A DNA stretch of 64,000 bases from Zoroaster sp. YZ-2022 (taxonomy: Eukaryota > Echinodermata > Asteroidea > Forcipulatida > Zoroasteridae): contig CM055821.1 in the NCBI GenBank assembly GCA_029582265.1, forward strand, positions 41,239,004 to 41,303,003, in the 5' to 3' direction. The position numbers and the translations under genes were made by a program. Below, one piece after another: positions 11,263 to 21,789 of this stretch. The first letter of the stretch is position 1. Every line of letters begins with the position of its first letter. The notes beneath the pieces were generated by a model that did no database searches, was not told the DNA's origin, and saw only the letters and a list, made by a program, of their open reading frames with translations.

Positions 11263-11400
11263 TTCCCAGAGTCCGGCATTCTCCTGAAGACGATCATAGC
11301 TTACTGATCGGAACATCGAGTTGTAACCTCCAGCTCTTTTCAGAACTAATTACTACTCAAAAGAGAATTTTCCCGTGTGACCGCACACAGTCTTTACTGA
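11263..11400 (+). ncRNA. Degenerate hammerhead-like repeat, Penelope-type
   Basis: The block 'ctcctgaagacgatcatag...ctgatcggaacatcgagttg' matches 45186-45300. It has the hammerhead layout CTGANGA (11284-11290), a helix GATCA/TGATC, then GGAAC where GAAAC is expected, and a short AC...GT helix. Penelope-like retroelements are known to carry hammerhead motifs in their terminal regions. The G-for-A change in the conserved GAAA makes this copy probably inactive. Confidence 0.5.
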
Positions 11401-11768
11401 TCCTATCCACCATGCAAAACTACACATCTTGCATAATTATTGATGATTTACCTTTATAATTGTTTAATTTTCAGTTCCAGGGGGACATGTTGAGCTAATG
11501 GACGGAGTAACTGCAAGTAACATCTAGAGGAGTAACTGAAATGTGTGAAGTAGCTATTATAACATTTCATAAGACATTCAACGGATTCGAATTAATATTC
11601 AAACAATAATAATAAACGTACCAATTAGAGCTTGATATGCCTTAATTCAAGATAGTTTATCATTTATAGGCTAAATATTAGAATAATACCAGCTATGCCA
11701 TCCATTCATGTTGTCTTGAAGCCACTGTAGATAATACAGTGCGAGGGGGGTGGAAGCAAATCTGTCGA

Positions 11769-12106
11769 CTGACATCGGTGGCATAGCGAGGATTTTCAGA
11801 GTGGGAGGGGGAACATTTTTTGTTGGTAAATTTACCCACACAACACTAACGTTGCTCAACGGGGGGAGGGGGGTGGTTAAGTCAAATACAGTGTATTACA
11901 AAGGAAAAACAGCTTTAAACAAACAACTCGGCAAATTTTCAGTGATTAGAAATACGAGATATACATAGCTCAAGGTTTGCCGACTGAAAATTTATTCTGG
12001 ACCAACCCTTGTTCTAGTACCTTTGATGCCGACTGAGGATCGAATTGGCAACCGAGAAAAATTATTGGGGGTGTCCCCCCCCCCCGCGCTCGCTACGGCA
12101 TACGAT
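11769..12106. mobile_element. Short TIR element, hAT-like or related
   Basis: Starts near 'cggtggcatagcgaggattt' and ends 'cgctcgctacggcata', which are imperfect inverted ends. G-rich sequence lies just inside the left end and a C-run (12077-12085) just inside the right. No transposase. A target duplication is not clear, so the limits are approximate. Confidence 0.5.
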
Positions 12107-12570
12107 TGTCATAAAACAGTTAATAAACAAATTAAAATAAATAAATAAATAAATAACAAACCTTTCACGCCCACCTGAATTATCTTTGTTAATGTGATAG
12201 CAAACCATTGTATTTCTTGTGTCTTATAAAACACTGGTAGTGAAAGTATAATTTCAAAGTTTGAAGTACACAATGTAATGGCTTTACTCGAATTTCTACT
12301 GCATTGTCTGCTGGTTATTTTAGAACTGTTAGATTGGACGGACGGTTCGTTTTTAAAGGACAATGAAACATTGATAATTTCTAAAGGTATCATTTCTCTT
12401 CTGGAATAAAGATATACATATAAACAACTAGCCTGTGAGAGTTTCAACTTATTACGTTGTTATGGTACATATATCATGAAGGAGACGGAAAGATTTCCAG
12501 AGTTTATTTTATACCATCATGAACTTTGAACCAAATAAGTTTGATTTAAAACCTCCAAATTACCAAATAC
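12107..12570. other. No recognisable feature
   Basis: AT-rich sequence with an (AAAT)n run at 12140-12157. Nothing recognisable. The left boundary of duplicated segment A follows at about 12571. Confidence 0.4.
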
Positions 12571-13890
12571 GGCTTCAATGGAATATTTTAAGTATAAAGC
12601 AATCAGCTTTTCACATCAGGGTCAAGTAGTGAAAAGACGGACAGGGTCAAATAGTGACAAGATAGACAATGGGTCTCGTCTTTGTTTCCTCTGGTCAGAG
12701 CCTCAACCAGGATGGAAGAAATGGGACGTGATTAGTTAATGTAAAACGGTATAATTACACGCACGTTACGTGAGCGTACTGCAAGTTTGTGAGACCAAGT
12801 TTGTGTGACGACATCATTTATCTCAGGATGATGACATGGTGAAAGTGGGACGTCGTCTTCCCGAGATAATTTATCTCAGGATGTCGTCCTAAAATGTCTG
12901 TTTTAAAATGTAGGTCTCATTCAGTGTGGTTCATGACATACCAAATTCTCAAATACTTGTTGAAGCTGACTACATTGTGTTATTAGGCTGTCATGACTGT
13001 CCTATTCATTATAAGAAACTTGCAATAACTTGAATTAACAGTGGTTTGATTCATGTGTGTACAAAGATGTGTGCATTAGTAAGCATATAATGTAGTTTGC
13101 CTACCACCAGTTGGCAAGTAGTATGATTGTGACATACAAAGATCAATTCAGTAATTGCATAGATAAAAACAAGATAGCTGCATAGTGCACAGGCGCATGC
13201 CTATTCGCATAATACATGCTGGTCCTAGCTAATGATCAAAATACTGCAAAACTGACATTTCCTCCCAGATATTGTATATCAGTGTTACAACCACACTAAA
13301 AGGTTTGCTATTTTGTTCATTTTATTTTTTCAATTTAATAACACATAGAACTATTGCATAATTTTAAAATACACAGTAACATACAGGTAAATATAAACTG
13401 TAGTGGTTGCTAGTTTGATCAAGAAGCAATGCCTGCGTTGTAGTACATGTAGACTATGCAGTATGTAACCTCGACAGTTGTATGTGATTTCATTATGGTA
13501 TTCATTCTATACATCTGTGCATGTAAACAAATATGGACAATTTAGCAATGTATGTTGCTTCAACATTTAATACAAAGAATGTCAAAATGTATGTTTTATG
13601 ATAGAGGGGTTCCCATGTGAGTTGTAATGATATGAAGTCAGCATTTGTATGTTGTGATGATAGCTTGTTTTGATGTCCTGTTTGATTGTTATTTCTTTCA
13701 AATGTACCGTTCCAAAGACACCCTCCCTATTCATTTCTCAAGAACGTCAACTTACAAGATTGTAAGATTTCATTTTGTATTTTATCAGTTCAAAGCAAAT
13801 TAACAATAAATAAGTGATACCATAACAAATTAGTTACCTAATGCATTATGTATTAACATTTCTCTACCAAAGTAGAGAAATTAGAGCATT
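12571..13890. other. Non-coding part of segment A
   Basis: No ORF or RNA gene. A short inverted/direct motif 'atttatctcaggatg' occurs twice at 12819 and 12871 beside 'gacgacatc'/'gacgtcgtc', forming a small hairpin conserved in A' (59450-59530). Confidence 0.4.
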
Positions 13891-13894
13891 GTGG

Positions 13895-14243
13895 AGTGCC
13901 ATGGCCGAGCGGTTTAGTTCATCAGATTTGTGTTCTGATGGCCGAGTCATGAGAATGTGGGTTCGAATCCCGACTGCGCCTGTGGTGCTTATGTCCTTGA
14001 GCAAGACACTTTACCATAATTGCTTCTCTCCACCTAGGAGTAAATGGGTACATGTGAGGGCAGAGTTGGTTGTTGTGTTTGGTAAGCCCATATGTGCCGA
14101 AGTAGCAGCAATTGAGCTGTATACTCCCCAGGGAGCTGAGATGGTTTCAGGAATGATTTATGCGCCTTGAGCACCAGTTTGGATACGTGCGCCATAGTCC
14201 ACGTTATTATTGTCGTCGTCGTCGTCGTCGTCGTCGTCGTCTA
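13895..14243 (+). repeat. tRNA-Leu-like SINE
   Basis: The head carries an A box TGGCCGAGCGG (13902-13912) and a B box GGTTCGAATCC (13960-13970), followed by a body including 'gtccttgagcaagacact' and 'ctgtatactccccagggagc'. The same family occurs at 49775-50310 and, as part of A', on the minus strand at 58145-58480. The 3' end runs into a (GTC)n tract at 14212-14241. Pol III boxes plus a conserved unrelated body identify a SINE, not a tRNA gene. Confidence 0.85.
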
Positions 14244-15445
14244 AATCGTTTTTTGTAAGCCAAAGTTGCTGGATCGATTGGAATTCTGCCGTGCTATATT
14301 TTAAGAAACAACTTTTTCACATAGGGGTTTTAAGGTGTGCATGATTTGTGCGATAACTAAACTAGGTAGCTGCTGCTATCATCAACTTGTTTGCATCATG
14401 CAGTGTAAACACGTTTGGCTAAATGTTGGTATAAATCCATAGACTTTAATAGTACTTCCATTGGACTTTTCATTATTAAATGTCTATATTGTGATATTGT
14501 ACGAAAAGGGGTGCACGCTCCATGACCCATGCAATGTTGTGGCTATCTGCCTTTGCGGAGGGGTGTGCCCTTCCCATAAAACTCCAAAGATGTCAGTCAA
14601 ATACATAACACAATCCAAAATAACTTTTCTTATAAATTACATCGATTTGCACTGACCTTGCAATCACTACAACAAACATGGATGTACATGTACCATGGAA
14701 AGGGCAAGTATGCCTAATAACCTCAATCCTCCAAAATCCTTCACTTTAGCAAAGAGCATATGTAACCCCAATCCTTCAAAATCCTTCACTTTGGCAAAGA
14801 GGATTTGGGAGGGTTGGGGTTAAAACATGATCGGGTAAGATTTTGACCATACAAAGTCCTGTCCGATAATGAATATTAAAGTGCATCTAAATCCTGAATT
14901 ATATTTATTATGAAGAATGGAAACTTGCTCCATGTGTTTATCATGGAGGTTACCATAAACATTGGTTGAGAGGAACGTTTCTTTAACTGCTTTTTCTTAT
15001 GAAATGTATCAGAATTTCATAAAAATTTCAAATTTGTTTTTATTATCTAACCCATCAAAACATAAATGTTATTTTAAAAAAGTACCATAAATGTTTCTTT
15101 TTCAAACTATTTGTGATTTTACGACGCAACTTTCATCAGCCCCAAATATGATGACAACCTCCATGAAATGACCAACCTGATTCAGTGCTCATAATTAAAT
15201 GATTTACTTTCTTGATAATATTTAAATGTTTGAATTACTCTCATATTTGCAACACAAATCTGCTCCACAAGACATGATAAGTATTATATAAACCTCTATT
15301 ATAATACCAAATATACAAGTACTTTTTACAAGTATATTTACAAACAATATCCCAAATTACCCAAAAATGATTCCATTTCTTGATATAAAACTCATTGTAG
15401 CTCGTACAATCTAACAATTTTCTTACATAATTATATGATAGTGCT
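14244..15445. other. Non-coding part of segment A
   Basis: No supported gene. A short tandem duplication, 'atccttcactttagcaaaga' and 'atccttcactttggcaaaga', lies at 14736-14800 and is recognisable in A' near 57580-57650. Confidence 0.4.
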
Positions 15446-16036
15446 GTGGTATTTGTTTTAATCTTTATTCTATTTTCAGGTATTTGTTTTAACCTGTTAC
15501 TTTTCAGGTCTTTGTCCCAACCTGTTCTATTTCTAGGTATTTGCTTTAACCTGTTGCTTTATCTTATCTTGTATACTTTTACATTTTTTCAAACTGTCTC
15601 TCATAGAACTATTTTAATTGAGCTATTTACACCCACGCATCAACTCCTCAATGTGTAAGGCTCAAACCCCCCCCCCCTTTTTTTTGTCGTATCCCTTTGT
15701 GTATTGTCCTATGTTTATGCCAGCTTCACTACAAGCTGCCACCTCTACCTATTGTGTGGCTCAATAATCCCTCTTTTACCGTAGCTTCACCATAAGCTGC
15801 CACATCTACCTATTGTGTGGCTCAATAATCCCCCTTTTGTTCACTTCTGATACTCCTATTGGCTTTTCTCGACTGATGCTTATCTTTAATTGGTCACTAT
15901 TTTCCCGCCTTTTTTGGATCCCGCCCCATGATCCTTTGCTTTCCCTATAAATGGATGAGTTTTTATGTTGTACTTTGTCAAAGCCTCTGATGAAGGTCCA
16001 GATTGGATCGAAAGCTAAGGCCACCCTCCCGATTTA
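15446..16036 (+). mobile_element. Insertion in A only; hammerhead-bearing 3' end
   Basis: A comparison of A with A' shows this block present only in A, directly before the (TA)n tract. It contains two tandem ~62-bp units (15719-15780, 15781-15842) sharing 'cctattgtgtggctcaataa'. It ends with a hammerhead-like core: CTGATGA (15987-15993), a 5-bp helix GGTCC/GGATC and GAAA (16010-16013). This is consistent with the end of a Penelope-like element inserted in a TA repeat. No RT or GIY-YIG ORF is retained. The stem III and cleavage positions are not clearly conserved. Confidence 0.55.

Positions 16037-16037
<1 letters not shown>

Positions 16038-16107
<70 letters not shown>
16038..16107. repeat. 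(TA)n microsatellite
   Basis: About 34 TA units. The equivalent tract in A' (56847-56864) is much shorter. It is bordered in each copy by a different hammerhead-like sequence. Confidence 0.95.
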
Positions 16108-16108
<1 letters not shown>

Positions 16109-17390
16109 ATGATACAGTTATATGGCAGGCACAGATTGGACACGTTTTTACACTACATCGAACAATGACAATAGATGTACACATTCTTTTGAAGTATAAT
16201 TCTGATAACGTTCATCAGATAAAATATATAATTGCAGAGGATTACATATTTCTGGCAACTGGATTAATCTTTCTATTAGATTATACAAAACAAATATCAC
16301 TATATTTAATTTGTATACACTTTGACATATAATACACATCTTAATTACAATAACTGTTAATAAATTGAAATATATAAATGACACTGTGTGAAATTATACA
16401 CACAGTTAGGTATGATTAAGTTTAACTTTTTATGAATGAATTAACTCACACCAGCTGATGTCCAATCACAAGGTCCACCATGATTGGGACAGAGTGAAAG
16501 TTATACAATTTCAATTTCAATTCGAAAGTTATACAGTTAAAAGGCACCCCAGGGAAAATGAACACACCAACAAAATGAAGCAGAGGAACATAAAAAAAGA
16601 TAATTTTTTATAATATAATTTAATTATTACTAACAATAAACTTACAATAAACATAACATCAATTAAATTTAATACAATTCAAGTAAATTTAGATAAATGA
16701 TAAATTGGAACCCGGTTGTTGATCGTTGTGTAGTTGGCTGGTTAAGCGTGCGGCGGTGACATGGGAACTCGCACTGGATAGAGACCCTTGGCGTGCATCG
16801 GCGGATGACGTCAGGTCCCCGAGACGGCGTTTGCCTCTAATACCATAGTCAGCGTCGTGCCTCTCCATGTCCCAACCAGACCCCAAAGCCCAGAAAATTA
16901 TTTAAAAAAAATCGACCTTAAAGGTTGTGGCGACTTAGCAGCTTGGTCCCAGTCTCGGCAATCTCAACTCGGATGTCCTCCAAACCATCGGCTAACAGAG
17001 CCGGTATACCCAGAAAACGGCTGATCAGACCGGCATTAGTGGAGCTCAGATCCATACCCCCAGGGTGGGATCTCAGGCAGAAGCCTCAGTGCCCAAAATC
17101 ATCGATCCGGTGGTCAAGCTGCTAAGTGTCTCCCAAACCCCTTTAGTTTTCTTTATACACGACACCAATAATGAATATTCATTTATCCCATAAATTTAAA
17201 TAAATATCGATCCAGACCGTGCATTGTTAAATCATGTTTGGAAACCTTTGCATGTTTAAGCCAAATAAGGAAATCAAATTCACAACAGATTCTTTAGTAA
17301 ACAAAAAGGTGCAGGCACATGGCTCGGTGGACATTAACAAAATAAGGATGGCTGCCGGTACTATAAAAAAGTAAGGTGGTACTAAAAGGA
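16108..17390. other. Segment A interior, strongly conserved non-coding block
   Basis: Includes 16700-17130, which is well preserved in all three copies of the segment (55800-56210 in A', 63640-64000 in A''). On the minus strand it shows a short open stretch ending LTSSADARQGSLSS. The frame is not kept open in A', so coding is not supported. It may be the remnant of an unidentified retroelement. Confidence 0.35.
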
Positions 17391-17394
17391 CATG

Positions 17395-17690
17395 ATTTCG
17401 TCACACCCACAGGATTTAAGTACAATTATTTATGTTACCTTAAAGTGGCATTTATACATTAATTCTAAGTTTGTGACACTTGGAATAATAATTGATTCTA
17501 ACCTCAGCTGGAAGTCATACGTTAATTATGTTGTTTTCATTGCAAACCATCTTTTATCATCAATTTGTCACCATAGACAGTTTTTCCATTTTAACATCAG
17601 TTTGTCTTATGTAAGCCGCAGTAGAATTATCACAAAGGTAGCTGACGTCTTAACCTGGCAAGTGACATGTATTATGTTGGTGATTAGATG
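17395..17690 (+). pseudogene. LINE RT C-terminal fragment
   Basis: A short plus-strand piece with the post-palm motif VTLGIIIDSNLSWKSYVNYV (about 17480-17540), followed by helix-rich sequence, typical of the region after the YADD motif in CR1/Jockey-type reverse transcriptases. No catalytic motifs remain. It is copied in A'' (63166-63462, minus) and, more degraded, in A' (about 55270-55570). Confidence 0.7.
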
Positions 17691-18134
17691 ATGTGCTGTA
17701 GTGCTACATAGCTCTACTAAAGGGAGTCACCGGTTCAGCTGCTTACCGTTAAGAACGTCTTTCAAATTCACCTTTGATTGTCGAAACAGCAAAGCTTATC
17801 TGTGCAAAAACATGTAAGTGTGTTCAGTTTAAAGGCCCATTAGCAATGCTTTATTTTAGTTTACCTGACACAATTTGATCTTGAAACGCCTTTGAAAATG
17901 TAGATTCTGTACTCATGCCGACTTTTACCAGTGAACATTTTATATTGGAATTTGATTAAAATTTTGATTTGCTGTTGGGTCACAGGCCTAATGGCAGACA
18001 AAAATTTAATGAAAGTAGTAACGAATGTATGAAGTAATGGAACTTGTTGGATGCTATATTTCGTGTTTGAGAAAACCTGTTTTATTGTCTCATTTGTTGT
18101 TTTGTATATTTAACGATGGATAACATCAGTGAAG

Positions 18135-21105
18135 ATGAAGACTTATATCTACTTGATTCTTCTCATGGTGTGTGTAGGATGTGTCATTGCAACTTACGAG
18201 GATAAAGGTAAGTCAACAAGTCATGTTCATAGATTGAACTCAATCGAATAATGTTTTCTCAGGAATTATCGGAAAACCAAAGCACTGGATTTGAGGGAAA
18301 GAATGTCGTATCCGACCGCCACTTTTTAAGGTTTTGGAATTGTTTTTGTACAACCACTAAGTTGTTAAAAAGGATTACATCGATTGTTGGGGGTACAGAA
18401 AGCGAAAACTGTCTTTAAATCCACTTTCATGATGGTTTCGGACTCTGATTTCCATTCTACAAAAATACTCCTCTTCAGAAAATAGAAGGATCCTATATAT
18501 TTGCCACTGCGAATGTACAATGAGTCACTTATGGGGAGTTGACAAGATCAGACTGACATGAAAAATGCCTGATTTTCATGAAATAAATATCCTGGGTAAT
18601 TTGTAAGTAGGCTATATATCCATCATCATCCATATGTTCTCCACCTTACTAGATAGGTAAGATTACATTATTGGTTATATTTAATGAGAAAAAGTGGCGG
18701 TCGGATACGACATTCTACCCGATTTGAGTTTTGTTTTTAATATATACAACACAAAAATAATAATTCGTTAATCAATGAGACATTAAAAACATAGTACATA
18801 TATTGGGATGTAATGTGATTTCGTTTAAATGTATTTTGAAATAGATGAATAATTAACTGTGGACTACGATTCACTTTTTGAAGGAAGTTTACATTTTGAT
18901 AAAATGTCTGAAAAGCATCTGTCCTTATAATACTTGATTCATTATACTGTTTATACAAAAACCCTGTTAAGGTTTCAGCTTCCAATAGAAAATGAATTCT
19001 GCTGTTATCTTGTATTCATTCCAACTTGGAAATATCATCTTTGTATATTATATCAGTAACTTAACTATGGGGAGGGAGGGGGACGGGGGGGGAAGTGCCG
19101 CCAGCCGAGGTCCGTTCCGCCCCAGCCCAGGTCCGTTCCGCCCCAGCCCAGGTCCGTTCCGCCCCAGCCCAGGTCCGTGACCCCCCAGCCCAGGTCCGTG
19201 CCCCCCAGCCCAGCTCCGTGCCCCCGGGTTCCCCATTCAGAATTTTGAAAAAAATAGGTCCCAATTTGAGACTTCAGGATTCAAGTATTGATATCCCCAT
19301 AGAAAAAGTGTTGCACCCCTAGTGACCCCTGAAAATTGGACACTAGTTACACCACTGTATTATATATATACACTCTTAAAACTAAAGTGTTGAATCAACC
19401 TTATAAGAGTTCGGTGAGTGACAACATTTTTATAAAGTTCAATTCAACTCAAAGAAAGTGTTAAATTAACACGGAGTCAAGTTAAGTCTAAATTTATCAA
19501 TGTGAAGTCATCACTTTTAAAAGTTAAATCCAACTTTATAAAGAGTAGTCACTGACTGAACTGTTTAAAATGTTGATTCAACACTTTAGTTTTAAGAGTG
19601 TACATTTCACGATTCTCAAAAATGACAATAATATGTCAGTCGGGTCATTGTTTGGTACCGTAATCTTCATAATTGTTAAGTTTCTTGTTGGATATTGTGT
19701 CATTAATGGGGACGATAAATAGTATAAGGGAATATTGACATTACTGTCATTATATCCAAACATTGGGGAACATGTCCACGTCCCCACACTGCAAAAACTG
19801 GAATGTTAAAAGAACGCCATTGGTAACAGTTGAAATAATGCTGGAGGTGTCATTAGTTTTATTCTTCCATAGTGTTTGTATTGGGCGAGTTGTTCAATTT
19901 GAACGTCTCTGGTGTAGTTTCTAACAACACGGTTTTTGCTGCCCTTGTCACGCCCCGCCCCTCATTGTATACGGCCATAGCAGAATAGCAATGGTTAGGC
20001 AACTGGGGCGTGTTTTCGTGACCCTAACCAGAAACTTGTTTATGACGTCATATTCTTGACCAGAAACAAGATGGCATAGCTACGCGAAAACGCGAACGTA
20101 ACCAGAAAATTGTTTTCAGTTTGCGACATGTTCAATCATCAACGCTTCTCAAAATATACGATGTAATTCAATTTTTTGCAAAATAGAACTTACTCGTGAG
20201 TGCTAGTAATAAACTTGAAAGATATACTGGTATACGAACAATCATTTCATCATGTTTTAACAAATAATTAACAAAACTTTCGTTGTTTTTTCAATCCGCC
20301 ATCTTAAAACCAAGCGTAACCGATCACAACACTTGGGTACACGTTTGGTCAGAACAATGACGTCATCGCAGCACAACCGAACTCGCGAAAACGCTTAACT
20401 AATCACCAAAGCCCAAACATGTTTCTGGTTACAGTCGGGAAAACGTGCCCCTGGTCAGTCATGTTTATTTGTTATGCTTGTGGTTTTTACCAGATGCAGG
20501 GCTAATGGAAAGTCCGAGACAGCTCCTTCAAGAATTGAAAGATCGTGAAAACAATGGAAAAAAACGTAATTATGTTTCTGTCAGTACGGGGTCCCCCTAC
20601 CCTCACGTGCAATGCATCCGGTCCAAGTCACTCACATAATATGCATGCAAATAAATAAATAAATAAAATAAACAAATACAAAATAAACAACGTGTGTATT
20701 ATGGCTAATGATAATTACCCTGAATCAACGGCCGTTGTCAGGGAAGGAACGAGGTTAGCTGAAACCGGAATGCATGGCAAAAAAGAGGTGCCACGCCCCA
20801 ACAGCATTTATAGAGATTGTATAAAGTAATCTTGCATTTATGCTCCCATGATAATGCTCCCAAACTGCTTCTGCGATATGCTTACTTTTCTGTGAATCCC
20901 GATAAACATTAAACAACCAATCTGAAAGATTCGCATTATTACGTAATGTCGTTCACAAGACAAAAGTGAAAATGCAATTAGATCTATATGAAATACCCTC
21001 TTTTAACAATTTTATTAAACGGAAATTATTTCAGCGACAGAACCTCAGAAAAAAATTCTTGGGAACATTAACCATCATCGGCTTCACACAAAGAAAGAGG
21101 TGTAA
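18135..21105 (+). CDS. Three-exon secreted peptide precursor (71 aa), predicted
   Basis: Exons 18135-18207, 20494-20565 and 21035-21105. Both introns are phase 1, with donors AAAG|gtaagt and AAAC|gtaatt and acceptors tttttaccag and ttatttcag. Exon 1 encodes MKTYIYLILLMVCVGCVIA, a clear signal peptide with a likely cut before TYEDK. Exon 2 (DAGLMESPRQLLQ...) is charged and helix-like and ends NNGKK, which resembles an amidation plus dibasic cleavage site. Exon 3 contains EPQKK, then ILGNINHHRLHT flanked by a second KK, and stops at 21103-21105. The exons total 216 nt, an exact 72 codons. The layout suggests a neuropeptide, hormone or other small secreted peptide; I recognise no family. An upstream ATG at 18123 opens an overlapping out-of-frame ORF. 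Only exon 1 lies in segment A. A 5' UTR exon and poly(A) signal are not identified. Confidence 0.55.
18288..18728. mobile_element. hAT-like MITE in intron 1, 8-bp TSD
   Basis: The element at 18296-18720 has inverted ends containing agaatgtcgtatccgaccgc and its complement. It is flanked by the perfect 8-bp direct repeat gatttgag (18288-18295, 18721-18728). No ORF. It predates the segment duplication, because A'' carries it too (62130-62560). A separate internally deleted relative with two facing termini is at 43966-44066. Confidence 0.88.
18729..19045. other. Intron 1 sequence, no feature
   Basis: AT-rich, conserved in A'' and containing no recognisable exon or repeat. Confidence 0.4.
19046..19365. 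mobile_element. hAT-like element with internal 22-bp VNTR
   Basis: The element at 19054-19357 begins cagtaactta and ends gttacaccactg. Perfect 8-bp duplications tattatat flank it at 19046-19053 and 19358-19365. Its right part matches the element at 7637-7836. The left part is a GC-rich tandem array of 'ccgccccagcccaggtc' type units of about 22 bp. The unit number differs between segment copies: most in A, fewer in A'' (61670-61760), fewest in A' (53935-54005). Confidence 0.88.
19371..19600. mobile_element. TA-flanked MITE, 230 bp
   Basis: Inverted ends cactcttaaaactaaagtgt (19371) and complement ending 19600 match over about 29 bp, with ta on both sides. This suggests a TA target as used by Tc1/mariner elements. 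Partial copies are at 53599-53796 and 59686-59778. It marks the right boundary of segment A and the junction between A' and A''. Confidence 0.88.
20003..20455. mobile_element. TIR element in intron 1
   Basis: Imperfect inverted ends 'ggggcgtgttttcgtgaccc'/'taaccagaaac' (20005-20036) and the complement at 20419-20452. No ORF and no clear target duplication. It lies between exons 1 and 2 of the peptide gene, ending about 40 bp before exon 2. Confidence 0.7.
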
Positions 21106-21700
21106 CATTATGAATACAAAATGTTTTTTTTTTTAATTTACCAATTCTTTACTTTACCTTTAACTCAATACATGTTTTGTCGCAGGTTTCTTCCCCGCCC
21201 TGGGGAAAACATTAGTATAACTGCATGAAACTAAACTACACGAAAAATGTTATACAAAAATATAACTAAAAATCATATGGCTATTGTCTGCATTTAAAGA
21301 CAAAAATCTTTTAAAGTTTTTGGTGATTTTGGAAATAAGTTATTAATGGCAGATAACGTTTTCCAAGAAGACTGGAACTGAGTGAGTGATTTTTTTAATT
21401 TTTATTTTGTAAAATTTATTTCGTAGAGCGCCATCTATCGCTGAGGTTGAAGGCCTACCTTGTGGAACGGTCTGATGATTGTGTATATATTTAAAACGGC
21501 ATCTTAGACGGTGTTAATGCAATATTTGGATTGAAACGATAAACTCGGCAGACTGCCACTGCTCGTGTACCAAATGCCAACCTCCCAAACCCTCAGTGTG
21601 TCTCCATAGGACCATCACACCGACCTACTCCATCCAGCATATCTTCCTTCAAGCAAGCACTAATTAAGATCTTTCATCTGTTCACAAACCCCAAGGTTCT
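21106..21700. other. Downstream of peptide gene, nothing recognised
   Basis: Presumed 3' UTR or intergenic sequence with a T-run at 21125-21135. No canonical AATAAA was found in the first few hundred bases. An alternative acceptor-like 'tgttttgtcgcag' lies at 21174-21186. Confidence 0.35.
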
Positions 21701-21785
21701 CATGAGCTTAGCCCTTATAGGACCCTACATGTATCTGCAGTGCAAATGCACTGTAGATAGGATCCTATCAGGGCTATCATGAGCT
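21701..21785 (+). other. 85-nt stem-loop, pre-miRNA-sized
   Basis: The arm catgagcttagcccttatag (from 21701) pairs with its partner 'atcctatcagggctatcatg' (to about 21782). The inner arms gtatctgcagtgc/gcactgtagat close on an AAAT loop. Size and mismatch pattern resemble a microRNA precursor, but a small foldback repeat is equally possible. Confidence 0.35.
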
Positions 21786-21789
21786 GAAC

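Larger units (their letters stand above)
12571..19600 (+). repeat. Duplicated segment A (7.0 kb), reference copy
   Basis: The whole segment recurs as a reverse complement at 53599-59690 (A'). Its distal part (19467 down to about 16850) recurs as a reverse complement at 59686-64000 (A''), running off the window. Landmarks shared in order are the gtgaaaagacgg block (12630), the SINE (13895), the (TA)n tract (16039), a LINE fragment (17395), the signal-peptide exon (18135), MITEs (18296, 19054) and the TA-flanked MITE (19371). A and A'' are much closer to each other than to A'. Copy A carries a ~590-bp insertion (15446-16036) absent from A'. Confidence 0.93.

Noticed and set aside
13895..13975. 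Functional tRNA-Leu gene
   Set aside because: A and B boxes are present, but the sequence runs into the conserved SINE body and the acceptor stem does not close.
16003..16332. ORFs rich in Tyr-Ile across 16.0-16.3 kb
   Set aside because: Translation of the (TA)n tract.
20494..20639. Exon 2 read straight through to a stop at 20637 (KKRNYVSV... tail)
   Set aside because: Possible, but a donor at 20566 and a phase-matched acceptor at 21035 give a longer consistent gene; recorded as the alternative 3' end if no third exon is transcribed.
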